NCBI RefSeq assembly: GCF_020181035.1
Contig: NZ_JAIQYY010000001.1
Span: 380,275-444,274 of the forward strand
DNA length: 64,000 bases
From: Streptomyces sp. CoH27
GTDB taxonomy: Bacteria; Actinomycetota; Actinomycetes; Streptomycetales; Streptomycetaceae
Reading direction: 5' to 3'
Shown: piece after piece, positions 52,714 to 60,985 of the stretch
How the letters are laid out: every line of letters starts with the position of its first letter
How positions within the stretch are numbered: the stretch's first letter is position 1
Notes under the pieces: generated by a model
The model's database searches: none
What the model saw: the letters and a program-made list of their open reading frames with translations, nothing else
Told to the model about the DNA's origin: nothing
Made by a program: the position numbers and the translations under genes

Positions 52714-53522
52714 GCCAGAGGTCTCACCGTCCCGGGCCGGGTCATGCGCCCCAGCGGCCCACGCGGTACAGGAACGCCCCTTTCGGGTGACGTGGACCCG
52801 GATCCGGACCGGCAGGGCGGGGCCGTTCGCCCCTGGTGGACCGGCGGTTTCCGTGGTGTGCTGGTAGTGGCGGGAAGGACCGAGAAAGACGCGGAGAAGC
52901 GGTCGGGAACCGTGCACCGCGCAATCCGGATCCGCGAGAAGCGGGTGGCCCTTCCCGCCCTGACGTTTTCGGCAACCGCCGGGTGCCGCGTGGGCGGCGG
53001 GGGGAGCGCGGGTACCTCGTGGGCGACGGGGTGGAGCGGGCGGGTGCCGCGCGGATCGAGGAGGCACCGGGTGCCGAGTGGGTTCCGGGGCCGGGTGCCG
53101 CGTGTATGCCCCCGACAGGCCGGTGCCGCGCAGGGGCCGGGAGGGGGCGAGGGCCGCGTGCAGGGCTGGGCAGGCCGGATGCCGCATGCATAGCCGGGCC
53201 AGGCCGGATGCCGCGCAAGGCCCAGGAAAAGGCGGAAGCCACGTGCACGGGCCGGGACAGACCGGTGCCACGTCGACGCGGGGACGGGTCGGTTGGCGTG
53301 TGGATCTGGGAACGGTCGAGTGCCGCAGAGGTGCAGCAGAGTGCCGCACCGATTCCGCGAACGGGGCGCCGCACAGGGTCCAGGAAGGCATGAGAGTGCC
53401 CGCCTGGGTCCCGGGGAGGGCCGGGTGGCTGACTGGGCATGGGTCCCGGGCCGAGGACCGTGAGGCCGGTGAAAGGAGGGGCTCGTGTCTTCTGGACTAC
53501 CGGCAGCGGCGGTGCCGGGCGG
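52714..53522. other. 800-base gene-poor stretch containing degenerate repeats
   Basis: Long open frames exist on both strands, but their products are repetitive Arg/Pro/Gly sequence without domains, as expected by chance in such GC-rich repeats. The repeat block at 52975-53410 occupies most of it. Confidence 0.6.
52975..53410. repeat. degenerate GC-rich repeat block, core GGCCGG(G/A)TGCCGCG
   Basis: About a dozen imperfect copies of GCCGGGTGCCGCGTG-like words occur near 52978, 53036, 53063, 53087, 53115, 53148, 53171, 53199, 53259, 53316, 53338 and 53365. Spacing is commonly 23-33 bases. Copies near 53171 and 53199 share AGGCCGGATGCCGC exactly. Confidence 0.65.
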
Positions 53523-54125
53523 TCAGCCACGGCCTCCGCTGAGGTTTCCCCACCTCGGCCCTATCTGCTTCCACTCCTCGTCCCACTCGGCCATGCGCCG
53601 CCGGATGAGCCGGGTGCGGACTCCCCATCCCACGACCCAGACCGCCGCGCCGGCCGACGGGGCGACGAGGGCGCCGGTCAGGGCCGCCTGGAGGTCCGCC
53701 GCGGCGCCGGTGACCGGCGCGGACACGATGCGGCCCGCGCTGTTCGTCCAGATCGTGACCTGGGAGCCGGCGGGGGCGCCGGGCACGACCTTCGCCCGGT
53801 CCGTGTGGACCACGCCGTGCGCGTCCGTCCAGCGCACGGACGCCCAGACCCGCCCGTCATCGTAGCCGGTCCCGGTGACGGAGGTGCGCGCCGCGTCGTC
53901 GGTGAGCACGGCGTGCACCGCGTGCACCTCCGCCCGCCGGGCGGAGAACGTCGAGTCGGCCGAATGGGCCGCCGCGAGACCGGCGACGGCCCCGCACAGG
54001 ACGGCGAGCACCCAGGTCGCGAGGACGATCCAGGCCTCGACGACGTCGCTGTGCCGGCGTAGCGGATTGCGCCGCCATCGCCACAGCCGTACCGGGGTGA
54101 CTGTCGTGGGAGGTGTCCGGGTCAT
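53523..54125 (-). CDS. Rv1733c-family membrane protein
   Basis: 200 residues; ATG 54125 is preferred over GTG 54131 because GGAGG is 8 bases upstream. RLWRWRRNPLRRHSDVVEAWIVLATWVLAVLCGAVAGLAAA is the typical N-terminus with the first membrane helix. The extracytoplasmic loop contains VWASVRWTDAHGVVHTDRAKV, and a second helix (ALTGALVAPSAGAAVWVVGWG) precedes a basic tail. The family is abundant in Streptomyces and mycobacteria and has no known biochemical role. Confidence 0.9.
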   Translation of the reverse strand: MTRTPPTTVTPVRLWRWRRNPLRRHSDVVEAWIVLATWVLAVLCGAVAGLAAAHSADSTFSARRAEVHAVHAVLTDDAARTSVTGTGYDDGRVWASVRWTDAHGVVHTDRAKVVPGAPAGSQVTIWTNSAGRIVSAPVTGAAADLQAALTGALVAPSAGAAVWVVGWGVRTRLIRRRMAEWDEEWKQIGPRWGNLSGGRG

Positions 54126-54590
54126 CGTCACCGCCTCCTCTCCACCGCGCCAGGCGTGCCGCGGGGTGCCACCACTCCATCGTGCACCTCATTCGGGATC
54201 GCGGCGGCGTGAGTGCCGAAGACACCCGCGACGGGCTCACGCCGAGCCTCCCCGGATCCGTCCGCTTCATCCCCATAGGTACCGTTTCAGCGGATTGCGG
54301 GGCGGTGCGCCGGGGGACGTCCGGCCCCCCTGAGCCAGGGCCGAAAGGCACTGGTCCGAACCGTACGAGAGGGGTCACAGTGACATCAGGAGCGGCACCG
54401 ATCCCCCGCGGTGTCGCTCCGCGCTCCGCTCATGATGTGCCGCCGCGCGTACGGATCATCGGAACCCGCGAGGAGTAGAGTCACATACCCGCGAAGAAGC
54501 CGGCCATGATCTGTGACAGCGTCCCCACCGACCGGCGCATCCGCCCCGACCTGGTCACGGGCGTGCTGCTCGCCGACGCGGTCGGACCGG
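54126..54590. other. intergenic region, no supported gene
   Basis: A plus-strand open frame (54113-54478) encodes low-complexity Pro/Arg/Ser sequence and overlaps the start of the gene on the other strand; I do not accept it. A short plus-strand frame MICDSVPTDRRIRPDLVTGV (from 54507) resembles nothing known. The region may contain the Rv1733c-like promoter. Confidence 0.5.
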
Positions 54591-55436
54591 CTACGAGGGC
54601 GTGAGCGGCAGGTCGTCCGTGTAGGCGTTCACCGGCTGGGCGATGGGCCGGGCGTCCTGCACGTCGAGCGCCGCCTGCGCGGTCCTCGTGCCGAGCACGC
54701 CCTGGGGATGCCAGGTACCGGTCACCGCGAGCCAGGTGTTCGCGGCGGGTGCCTCGGTGCCGCCGTACATGCGGATCTTGACGGTCTGCGAGTCTGCTGC
54801 GCAGCACGTGAAGATGATGCGGGTCAGGTACCAGCCGTCGCCGTCCTCGGCCGGGGTGACGAAGCCCGTGAGCTGGACGGCGCGGCGCTTGATGGCCAGG
54901 CTGCGGTCCTGCTGGACGCGCTTGGTGAAGTCCGTGAGGGTCAGGGGCAGGGGTGAGGTCGCGGGCAGCGGGGCGAATCCTTTCTTCTGCGCGGTGACCG
55001 GCTTGGCGTTCGAACGTGCCGCGGTGTACGCGCCGAGGGCGGGTGGGGCGTAGAAGAGCAGGCTGAGGGCGGGGAGGAACAGCAGCCAGGCGATGCGCGG
55101 TGCGCCGGAGTGGCCGTGGCCATGGCCGTCCCGGCCCTGGTCATGGCCGTCTTGGCCCTGGTCATGGCCGTGCTCGTGCCTGTGCGCGTCGTGAGTGTGG
55201 CCCGGCAGATCCCTGACGTCCCTGGCGTCCCTCGGGTCCCTCGCGTCCCTCGCGTCCCTGATGTCCCTGATGACCGCCGACGCCACGCCGAGCAGCAGCA
55301 GGACCACCCCGGAGACGATGAGCAGCGGGCGCAGGCCGGCCTTGACGTAGCGCAGGTAGATGTCGGTGAACAGGGCCGTATGCAGCAGGCCGGCACCGGT
55401 CAGGGCCAGCAGCAGGGTCTGTACCGGGCGTCTCAC
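54591..55436 (-). CDS. TIGR03943-family protein (permease partner)
   Basis: 281 residues from GTG 55436, overlapping the permease stop by 4 bases. Two membrane helices (LLLALTGAGLLHTALF, PLLIVSGVVLLLLGVASAV) precede a cytoplasmic Asp/Arg then His/Asp/Gly-rich linker (residues 60-110), a third helix (IAWLLFLPALSLLFY) and an OB-like C-terminal domain (LTGFVTPAEDGDGWYLTRIIFTCCAADSQTVKIRM). The CCAAD motif is typical of the family. The pair resembles B. subtilis YcgQ/YcgR; metal-related transport is suspected. Confidence 0.9.
   Translation of the reverse strand: MRRPVQTLLLALTGAGLLHTALFTDIYLRYVKAGLRPLLIVSGVVLLLLGVASAVIRDIRDARDARDPRDARDVRDLPGHTHDAHRHEHGHDQGQDGHDQGRDGHGHGHSGAPRIAWLLFLPALSLLFYAPPALGAYTAARSNAKPVTAQKKGFAPLPATSPLPLTLTDFTKRVQQDRSLAIKRRAVQLTGFVTPAEDGDGWYLTRIIFTCCAADSQTVKIRMYGGTEAPAANTWLAVTGTWHPQGVLGTRTAQAALDVQDARPIAQPVNAYTDDLPLTPS
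55121..55272. repeat. tandem repeats encoding the His/Asp-rich linker
   Basis: A 21-base unit starting CATGGCCGTC occurs at 55121, 55142 and (diverged) 55163; seven 9-base TCCCT-N4 units run 55210-55272. On the minus strand they encode DGHDQG(R/Q)-type heptads and the RDARDARDPRDARDVRD run. Confidence 0.85.
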
Positions 55437-56470
55437 AGCAGCGCCCCTCCGATCAGGGCGCTCGCGGCGACCGCCACGGCAGTGGTGGCCGTGGAGAACC
55501 GCCAGGCGAAGGCGCGCCCGAAGGTGCCCGCCTGGAGCGCGATCAGCTTCAGGTCGACCATCGGGCCGACCACCATGAAGGCCAGCCGGGCGGTCGGCGA
55601 GAACCCGGCGAGCGAGGCGGCGACGAACGCGTCCGCCTCCGAGCAGACCGCCAGCAGCACGGCGAGCCCGGCCAGGAAGAGCACCGACAGCCAGGGCGAG
55701 CCGGAGAAGGTGTCGAGGACGGCGCGCGGCACCGCGACGTTGAAGGTGGCGGCGGCCATGGCGCCGAGCACCAGGAAACCGCCGGCGTGCAGGAAGTCGT
55801 GCTGGAAGCCGAGCCGGAACTCGTTCCAGCGGTTGCCCCCGTACCGGTGGCCGGTGTGCCGTTGCCGCAGGACGGGCCGCAGCCACTTCTCCTGGCCCAG
55901 CCAGAGCCACAGCCAGCCCATCACGGCCGCGGTGGCGAGGGAGGCGAACAGCCGGGCGGCGACCATCGCGGGGTTGCCCGGGAAGGCGACGGCGGTGGCG
56001 GTCAGCACGACGGGGTTGACGGCCGGTGCGGAGAGCAGGAACGCGAAGGCGGCGGCCGGGGTGACGCCCCGCCGGATCAGGCTGTTGGCGACGGGGACGG
56101 AAGCGCACTCGCAGCCCGGCAGCACGGCGCCCGCGACCCCGGCCACCGGCACGGCGAGCGCGGGCCGCTTCGGCAGCACCTTGGTGAACAGTTCGGCCGG
56201 CACGAAGGCGTTGATGGCACCGGACAGGGCGGTGCCCAGGAGCAGGAAGGGAAGCGCTTGGACGGTGATGGCGAGGCAGACGGTGCGCCAGGCCTGGACG
56301 GCCGGCTGGTCCAGCCACTCGGTGCCGGCGAGGAGCTGTACGGCGACGGCTCCGGCCCCGATCGCCAGGGCGGCGCCGTGCGGCCATGGCCGGACGCGGC
56401 GCACGGGCGGATCGACGGGTGCGACCGTCACGCCCTCGGCCACACCAACCAATTCATCCGTTTTTTCCAT
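55433..56470 (-). CDS. DUF318/UPF0718-type permease
   Basis: 345 residues from ATG 56470 with GGAG 5 bases upstream. Eight or so membrane helices; LPFLLLGTALSGAINAFV, GAVLPGCECASVPVANSLIRRG (the conserved CxC motif), LLSAPAVNPVVLTATAVAF and CSEADAFVAASLAGF are the family hallmarks. Such permeases export small ions or organo-metal species; the substrate is not known here. Forms an operon with the TIGR03943 gene. The start region contains an A-run (ATGGAAAAAACGG), unusual for this genome. Confidence 0.92.
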   Translation of the reverse strand: MEKTDELVGVAEGVTVAPVDPPVRRVRPWPHGAALAIGAGAVAVQLLAGTEWLDQPAVQAWRTVCLAITVQALPFLLLGTALSGAINAFVPAELFTKVLPKRPALAVPVAGVAGAVLPGCECASVPVANSLIRRGVTPAAAFAFLLSAPAVNPVVLTATAVAFPGNPAMVAARLFASLATAAVMGWLWLWLGQEKWLRPVLRQRHTGHRYGGNRWNEFRLGFQHDFLHAGGFLVLGAMAAATFNVAVPRAVLDTFSGSPWLSVLFLAGLAVLLAVCSEADAFVAASLAGFSPTARLAFMVVGPMVDLKLIALQAGTFGRAFAWRFSTATTAVAVAASALIGGALL

Positions 56471-56530
56471 TATCACTCCGGATGTCGGTGTCCGGCCGAC
56501 GATAGGCGAGAGGCGCCGCCCGGACCCCGC

Positions 56531-56576
56531 ATACACGCCGCCGGCCCATCGACATACACGCCGCCGGCCCGTCGAC
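56531..56576. repeat. tandem duplication of 23 bases
   Basis: ATACACGCCGCCGGCCCATCGAC (56531-56553) is repeated at 56554-56576 with one substitution. It lies upstream of the permease gene, which begins at 56470 on the minus strand. Confidence 0.85.
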
Positions 56577-56741
56577 CCACGCGAGGATTGGGCCCCACGG
56601 GTGGACAAAGGGCCGTCCGCGGGCCGCCGCCTGGCAGCTCAGCGGTGCGCCGGGCGCCGGGGCCGGACGACGGCGGTGGCCGTGAGCGCCGTCGGCGCGG
56701 CCAGGCAGAGCCAGGCACAGGTGTCCCGGATGCGGTCGTAG

Positions 56742-57092
56742 ACGGTCCGCACGCCGCACACGGGGACATGGGCCACCATCCGGCACCCCATCGACACCGT
56801 CACCGCGCTGCCGCCCGCGCTTCTGCCGACGGCGCCGACGCCCGCCGGGGCACCGGTCGACGGCGGACCCACCGAGCGCGAGGTGCAGGTTCTGGCGCTG
56901 GTCGCGTGTGGGCTGCCCAACGCGCGCATCGCAGTGGACCTGGGCCTGAGCGAGACGACGGCGAAGAGCCGGGCCAACCGGATCCTGACCCGGCCGGCCC
57001 TGGAGAACCGGGTGCAGGCGACCCTGTACGCCCACCGGACCGGGCTCGCCGGGGATACGCCCGAGCCGCCCACGGCGGAGCCCGCCCGCTGA
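56742..57092 (+). pseudogene. C-terminal fragment of a LuxR/NarL-type regulator
   Basis: In the frame ending at 57092, PTEREVQVLALVACGLPNARI, AVDLGLSETTAKSRANRIL and ENRVQATLYAHRTGLA make up a complete LuxR helix-turn-helix. The nearest start, GTG 56883, lies inside the first helix, and a stop occurs at 56739-56741. No receiver or sensor domain is encoded upstream in any frame. It is therefore most likely the remnant of a response regulator. An intact HTH-only gene follows 140 bases later. Confidence 0.7.
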
Positions 57093-57118
57093 CGTCGGTC
57101 AAACCGCCCACCCGCCCC

Positions 57119-57136
57119 TGTGACACTCCTGTGACA
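57119..57136 (+). promoter_or_regulatory. TGTGACA direct repeat, 11-base period
   Basis: TGTGACA (57119-57125) and TGTGACA (57130-57136) are spaced one helical turn apart, about 95 bases before the LuxR-type gene. Direct repeats of this spacing are typical of OmpR/SARP-like activators. Confidence 0.4.
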
Positions 57137-57231
57137 GTCGGCGGACAGGCTCATGAAGTACGACGCGCAGCGTGGAGGAACAAGGGCAAATCACCCTAAT
57201 CGGTCAAAACATTCCGCTGGAGGACAGCCTC

Positions 57232-57486
57232 ATGAGTGCCACTCTCGTCGCACCGCACTCCGAAGCTCCCGCGTCCGCTGCCGCCACCGCGCCCCAGCCC
57301 TCGCTGGCGCCGCGTGAGCGGGAGACACTGCGGCACATCGCCGCCGGCCGCACCTACCTCCAGACGGCTCGCCACATGGGCCTGTCCAAGCACACCGTGG
57401 ATGCCTATCTGCGCCGCATCCGGGCCAAGTTCAATATCACCAACACCGCCGAGCTGACCCGCGTGGCCATCGCCCTGGGCCTGTGA
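57232..57486 (+). CDS. LuxR-type HTH-only regulator
   Basis: 84 residues from ATG 57232 (GGAGG 8 bases upstream). After a 25-residue Ala/Pro leader, LAPRERETLRHIAAGRTYLQTARHMGLSKHTVDAYLRRIRAKFNITNTAELTRVAIALGL is a complete GerE/LuxR DNA-binding domain with no sensor domain. Such small regulators are common in Streptomyces. A hairpin terminator follows. Confidence 0.88.
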   Translation: MSATLVAPHSEAPASAAATAPQPSLAPRERETLRHIAAGRTYLQTARHMGLSKHTVDAYLRRIRAKFNITNTAELTRVAIALGL

Positions 57487-57539
57487 CCGGCCGGTATCCG
57501 CCGTTGCAGCGCGCCGTGAACCCGCTCGCCCCATGCTGT

Positions 57540-57562
57540 GGCCCGGCACGATTCGCCGGGCC
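57540..57562. terminator. hairpin between convergent LuxR and phosphoesterase genes
   Basis: GGCCCGGC (57540-57547) and GCCGGGCC (57555-57562) pair perfectly over a 7-base loop. No coding sequence is supported between 57487 and 57683. Confidence 0.6.
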
Positions 57563-57683
57563 TCGCGCACTGCGCGGCTTCCCACCCGTGCCGGACCTCG
57601 GCGACCCCGGCCGGCGCCTGCTGACGACGCATGTGCGCCGGCCGCTGCGGGAACCGGCCGGGGCGCCGGCCCTCTGCGGGCCG

Positions 57684-59489
57684 TCAGCCGACGGTCACGG
57701 TGAACGGTCCGGCCAGGACCGAGTAGCCGTCATCGGCCAGGTAGTACACGTCGTACGTCCCCGCGCCGCCCATCTTGCCGGTCGAGAACGTCAGCGCGCC
57801 GCTGGCGTTCGGGGCATAGGCCCAGGTGCGCGACGACTGCCCGCCCGGGGTGACGCCCGCCGGGTAGACGCCGACCCAGTTCTTGGCGTTCACCTGCGCC
57901 GCCGACGGCACCGCGTAGCGGAAGGTGACGTTGCCGCCGTTCGCGACCGCGTTCAGGCTGCCGGTGAGCGTCGGCGTGGTCGCGGTGGACGGTACGAAGG
58001 CGTCGTCGAGCGGGGTGGCGTAGGTGTCGTTGGCCGTGAGACCGGGCAGGCCGAGCGCGCCTTCGATGGTGCGGGCGATGCCGTAGTGGTCGTAGTGGGC
58101 CGGGCTGCTGGTGCCGGCCGGGACGGTGCCCTGGGACCCGAGGACCGTGGTGGCCACGTGGTCGTAGGCTTCGTTCTGGCTCTCGTCCCAGGTCAGGATG
58201 AGCAGCGAGCGCGCTTGCGTCCAGGCCGGGGAGGAGAGGACCGGGGCGAGGGTCTGCTTCAGCCAGCCGTCCTGGGCCTTCAGGCTGGTGGCGTTGCCGT
58301 TGCCGGAGGCCTCGCCGTCGTAGTAGTCGTCGGCGGCTATCCAGGAGAAGTCCGGGGTGGTGGCCGCGGACTTCAGATCGGTGGTGAGCTGCGTGGTGTC
58401 GAACAGGTGGGCCGCGCAGCGTGCGGCATCACCGCTGATGTCGGTGTAGTTGATGAAGGGCGCGTCGTCGGGCTGGTAGTAACTGTCATTGTTGTTCTTG
58501 GTGTTGCAGGGGGTGCCCATGCCCTGCTCGTAGGCCTTCCAGGTCTTGCCGGCCGCCTCGATGGTGTCGCCGAGGTTGCGTTCGGGAGAGTTGATGTTCG
58601 GGAAGTACGTGGCGCCCTTGGCGTAGGTGTCGCCGCCGGCGACGGCCAGGTAGTTCTCGTCGCTCGGGTGGTAGACGGCGTGGTGGTCGGTGAGCGTGGC
58701 GCCCTGGGCCATGAGGCTGTGCATGTACGGCGTGTCCGCCGGGTCGTTCATGACCTCGGAGTAGTCGGTGTTCTCCATCATGACCATGAACACGTGGTCG
58801 TAGCCCGGGACCTTGGAGACGGGCGGCGCGAGCGGGGCGGGCGCGGTGACCGGGGTGTCCAGGGTGAGGGAGAGGTTGTCGAGGTAGCCGGTCTCGTTGC
58901 TCGTCGACAGGAACTGCACCTCGACCTGGATGGTCCGGGTGCGGACCGGCACCGCGCCGGTGGTGCTGCGCGCGAGGAACTTGGTGGCGAGGCCCCGGTC
59001 GGTCGCGGAGACGGTCGGCAGCTCGGCGGAGGCGCCGAGGGGGTGTCCGGCGGCGTCGTGGAAGTGCAGGCTGACCGCGGCATAGCCGCTGTAGGTGGTC
59101 CAGCCGCCGAGCCACCCGGAGAGGTCGTAGTGCACTCCGCCGGCGTCGATGGCGGAGGCGGCCGAGGAGACGTCGACGGTCTGGGTCATCGCCCCGTCGC
59201 CGAGGTTGCCCGGTCCGAAGAAGGCCTTGCCGGGTGTGTTGCCGTCGCTGGGCAGCCCGAAGGAGGCGACGGAGTGGCACATGACGTCCGGGCCGCCGGC
59301 CTCGGTCGTCCAGCCGGGCATGGTGGTGGCGGCCGACCAGTCACCTGTGCAGTAACCACCGCTCTCCGCATCGCCGTTGATGATGAGATTGCCGCTGCTC
59401 CCGGCCGCCTGGGCGGGTGCGGGAGCGGAGACGATCAGCGCGCCGAGGAGGGCGAGCAGCCCGCCGATGGATCTCCAGCGCAGTCGCAT
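57684..59489 (-). CDS. secreted alkaline-phosphatase-superfamily phosphoesterase
   Basis: 601 residues from ATG 59489. Signal peptide residues 1-28 (IGGLLALLGALIVSAPAPAQA). A jelly-roll-like N-terminal part (NLIINGDAESGGYCTGDWSAA, TYSGYAAVSLHFHDAAG) precedes the phosphoesterase core (YDHVFMVMMENTDYSEVMND, HHAVYHPSDENYLAVAGGD, LLILTWDESQNEAYDHVATTVLG, HYDHYGIARTIEGALGL), which is related to acid phosphatase AcpA and phosphatidylinositol phospholipase-type enzymes. A calx/Ig-like end (VGVYPAGVTPGG) follows. The active-site metal ligands Asn/Glu/Asp/His of the superfamily are present. Extracellular phosphate scavenging is likely. Confidence 0.9.
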   Translation of the reverse strand: MRLRWRSIGGLLALLGALIVSAPAPAQAAGSSGNLIINGDAESGGYCTGDWSAATTMPGWTTEAGGPDVMCHSVASFGLPSDGNTPGKAFFGPGNLGDGAMTQTVDVSSAASAIDAGGVHYDLSGWLGGWTTYSGYAAVSLHFHDAAGHPLGASAELPTVSATDRGLATKFLARSTTGAVPVRTRTIQVEVQFLSTSNETGYLDNLSLTLDTPVTAPAPLAPPVSKVPGYDHVFMVMMENTDYSEVMNDPADTPYMHSLMAQGATLTDHHAVYHPSDENYLAVAGGDTYAKGATYFPNINSPERNLGDTIEAAGKTWKAYEQGMGTPCNTKNNNDSYYQPDDAPFINYTDISGDAARCAAHLFDTTQLTTDLKSAATTPDFSWIAADDYYDGEASGNGNATSLKAQDGWLKQTLAPVLSSPAWTQARSLLILTWDESQNEAYDHVATTVLGSQGTVPAGTSSPAHYDHYGIARTIEGALGLPGLTANDTYATPLDDAFVPSTATTPTLTGSLNAVANGGNVTFRYAVPSAAQVNAKNWVGVYPAGVTPGGQSSRTWAYAPNASGALTFSTGKMGGAGTYDVYYLADDGYSVLAGPFTVTVG

Positions 59490-59608
59490 ACGTGGTACCT
59501 CGTCCCGTTGGTGAGGGTGCCGTGAGGAGTGTGGTCTCACGGCCTGACTGTGCACGACGAACGGGACATGAGTAGTGGCCGCCGCTGTCGGAGGGAAGAA
59601 CCACGACC

Positions 59609-59626
59609 AAACTTGACCAGACAAGT
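59609..59626. promoter_or_regulatory. AACTTG-N6-CAAGTT palindrome
   Basis: Perfect 6-bp arms around ACCAGA, 120 bases upstream of the phosphoesterase start. Possible GntR- or TetR-type operator. Confidence 0.4.
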
Positions 59627-59854
59627 TGGGGGCGGGGCGCCCCCTGCCGCACCGGGGAGGCCGGTCGCCGTACCGGGGTCGGCGGCGCAGTGCCGCCAGG
59701 TTGCGGTAGCCGATGGCCGCGTGTCGCAGGGACTGGCCCGGGCCTGCCGGGCTCGGGCGTTGTCCTGTTCGACCATCGGGTGGTGAGAGGTGCGGTGGCC
59801 CACGCGAGAGAGGACGGTCCGGCGGTCGATCACCCGGTGCCGAACGGGACCGTC

Positions 59855-59892
59855 GTGCAGCCCATCCCATTGCGTGCAGCCCATCCCATTGG
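59855..59892. repeat. tandem duplication of 19 bases
   Basis: GTGCAGCCCATCCCATTGC (59855-59873) is followed directly by GTGCAGCCCATCCCATTGG (59874-59892), one base different. Confidence 0.85.
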
Positions 59893-60112
59893 TGGTGTCG
59901 ACGACGCCGTCCTTGGCCTGGAACGGCGGGTGGCGCTTGTCGTGGCGGGCGACCCGGCCCGCCGGGACGAGCACCTCGCCGCCGGGACCACGGCGCAGCC
60001 GGTCGTCGTGATTGCCGTCCGCTTTCTCCACTCCGAGGGCAAAGGGCCGGGAAGGCGGTCGGGTCAGCAACTCGACCCCAGTGTCCGCGTGGTGCGGGCG
60101 CACTCCGTGTAG

Positions 60113-60565
60113 ATGCAGCCGGACCGGAGCTCGGCGGTGTCCGAGGCCGGGCTCGTGGTGCTGCCGCCGTCGGGTTTGTGGACGAAGCAGGTGGTGCCCA
60201 CCGGGAGGCCGAGGGTGCGCTGCGGACAGCCCTTGCCGCCGTACCTCGTGCACGCGGGCGAGGTGCGCCCCTGTGAGCCGGATCCCCCGGGGGCGCCGCT
60301 CGGGCTCGGCGATCTGCTGACCGCGGAACCCGCCGCCCAGACCGTGCCGTTCGGCCCCGGTGACCGTCTCGTGCTGTACACCGACGGCTTCATCGAGGCC
60401 CGCGACCGCCTCGGCCGCTTCCCTGACCTGGCCGCCCGGATCCACGCGCACGCGGGCCGGCCGCTGGCGGCGATGGTGGCCGCGCTGCGCCGTGACCTCC
60501 TGCACCACGTCCGCGGCGACCTCGACGACGACGCGGCCCTGGTGGCGCTGGAGCGGCTGCGGTGA
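60113..60565 (+). pseudogene. truncated SpoIIE/PP2C-type phosphatase
   Basis: 150 residues from ATG 60113 remain. PPYLVHAGEVRPCEPDPPGAPLGLGD, then VPFGPGDRLVLYTDGFIEARDRLGRF and DDDAALVALERL are the last third of a SpoIIE serine phosphatase, including the DG and terminal DDDAALV motif. The N-terminal metal-binding half and sensor domains are absent, and the first 30 residues do not match the family. The expected CGHPPP loop here reads CGQPLPP. It is almost certainly a decayed gene. Confidence 0.75.
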
Positions 60566-60574
60566 CCGCTCCGG

Positions 60575-60925
60575 TCAGCGGGCTGCCGCCAGGGTCAGCG
60601 CGCCCGCGGCCAGCGCGAGGAACAGTCCGGGGAAGGCGATGTTGTGGAACACCCGCGCCCGGACGTGGGCGGTCAGGGCGCCGACGTAGAACAGCACCAG
60701 TCCGGCGCCTGCCGCGATCCCCAGGGGCCGTATGCCGAACAGGCCGAGGAGCAACCCGGCCGCTCCCGCCACCTTCAGCAGTGCCAAGGCGGGGAGCCAG
60801 GTGCGCGGCACGCCGACCTCGGCCGAGTTGGCGAGCACGAACGGCGCCCTGGCGACATCCGCCGCCGCGATGCCGACGTTGGCCAGGACGGCCGCGCAGG
60901 TGACGACCACAGAGGCGATATCCAT
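60575..60925 (-). CDS. DoxX-like membrane protein
   Basis: 116 residues, four hydrophobic helices. APFVLANSAEVGVPRTWLPALALLKVAGAAGLLLGLFGIRPLG and GLVLFYVGALTAHVRARVFHNIAFPGLFLALA are the DoxX-like signature. Function of this subfamily is not defined. Divergent from a LysR regulator that probably controls it. Confidence 0.9.
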   Translation of the reverse strand: MDIASVVVTCAAVLANVGIAAADVARAPFVLANSAEVGVPRTWLPALALLKVAGAAGLLLGLFGIRPLGIAAGAGLVLFYVGALTAHVRARVFHNIAFPGLFLALAAGALTLAAAR

Positions 60926-60947
60926 GCCTCCACCTCACCGGACGGCT

Positions 60948-60962
60948 ATTGTGCCGTCCAAT
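60948..60962. promoter_or_regulatory. LysR box between DoxX and LysR genes
   Basis: ATTG-N7-CAAT fits the T-N11-A rule with 4-bp arms. A TATAAC hexamer at 60972-60977 may be the regulator -10 element. Confidence 0.5.
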
Positions 60963-60985
60963 ACCCGCTTCTATAACCTGTGGGA

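Larger units (their letters stand above)
59490..60112. other. 620-base region with no supported gene
   Basis: Open frames here have no recognisable domain and poor Streptomyces codon bias. It contains the AACTTG/CAAGTT palindrome (59609-59626) and a tandem 19-base duplication (59855-59892). It may be debris from the upstream part of the truncated phosphatase gene. Confidence 0.55.

Noticed and set aside
52836..53542. Plus- and minus-strand frames over the repeat block
   Set aside because: Repetitive Arg/Pro/Ala sequence in every phase, explained by the GC-rich repeats.
54113..54478. 121-codon plus-strand frame
   Set aside because: Overlaps the Rv1733c-like start on the opposite strand and has no recognisable domain or ribosome site.
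56639..56779. 46-codon minus-strand frame beginning MVAHVPVCG
   Set aside because: It has a hydrophobic stretch but no ribosome site or family; it overlaps the LuxR fragment antisense.
59690..60112. 140-codon plus-strand frame
   Set aside because: No domain, weak codon bias and includes the tandem 19-base duplication.
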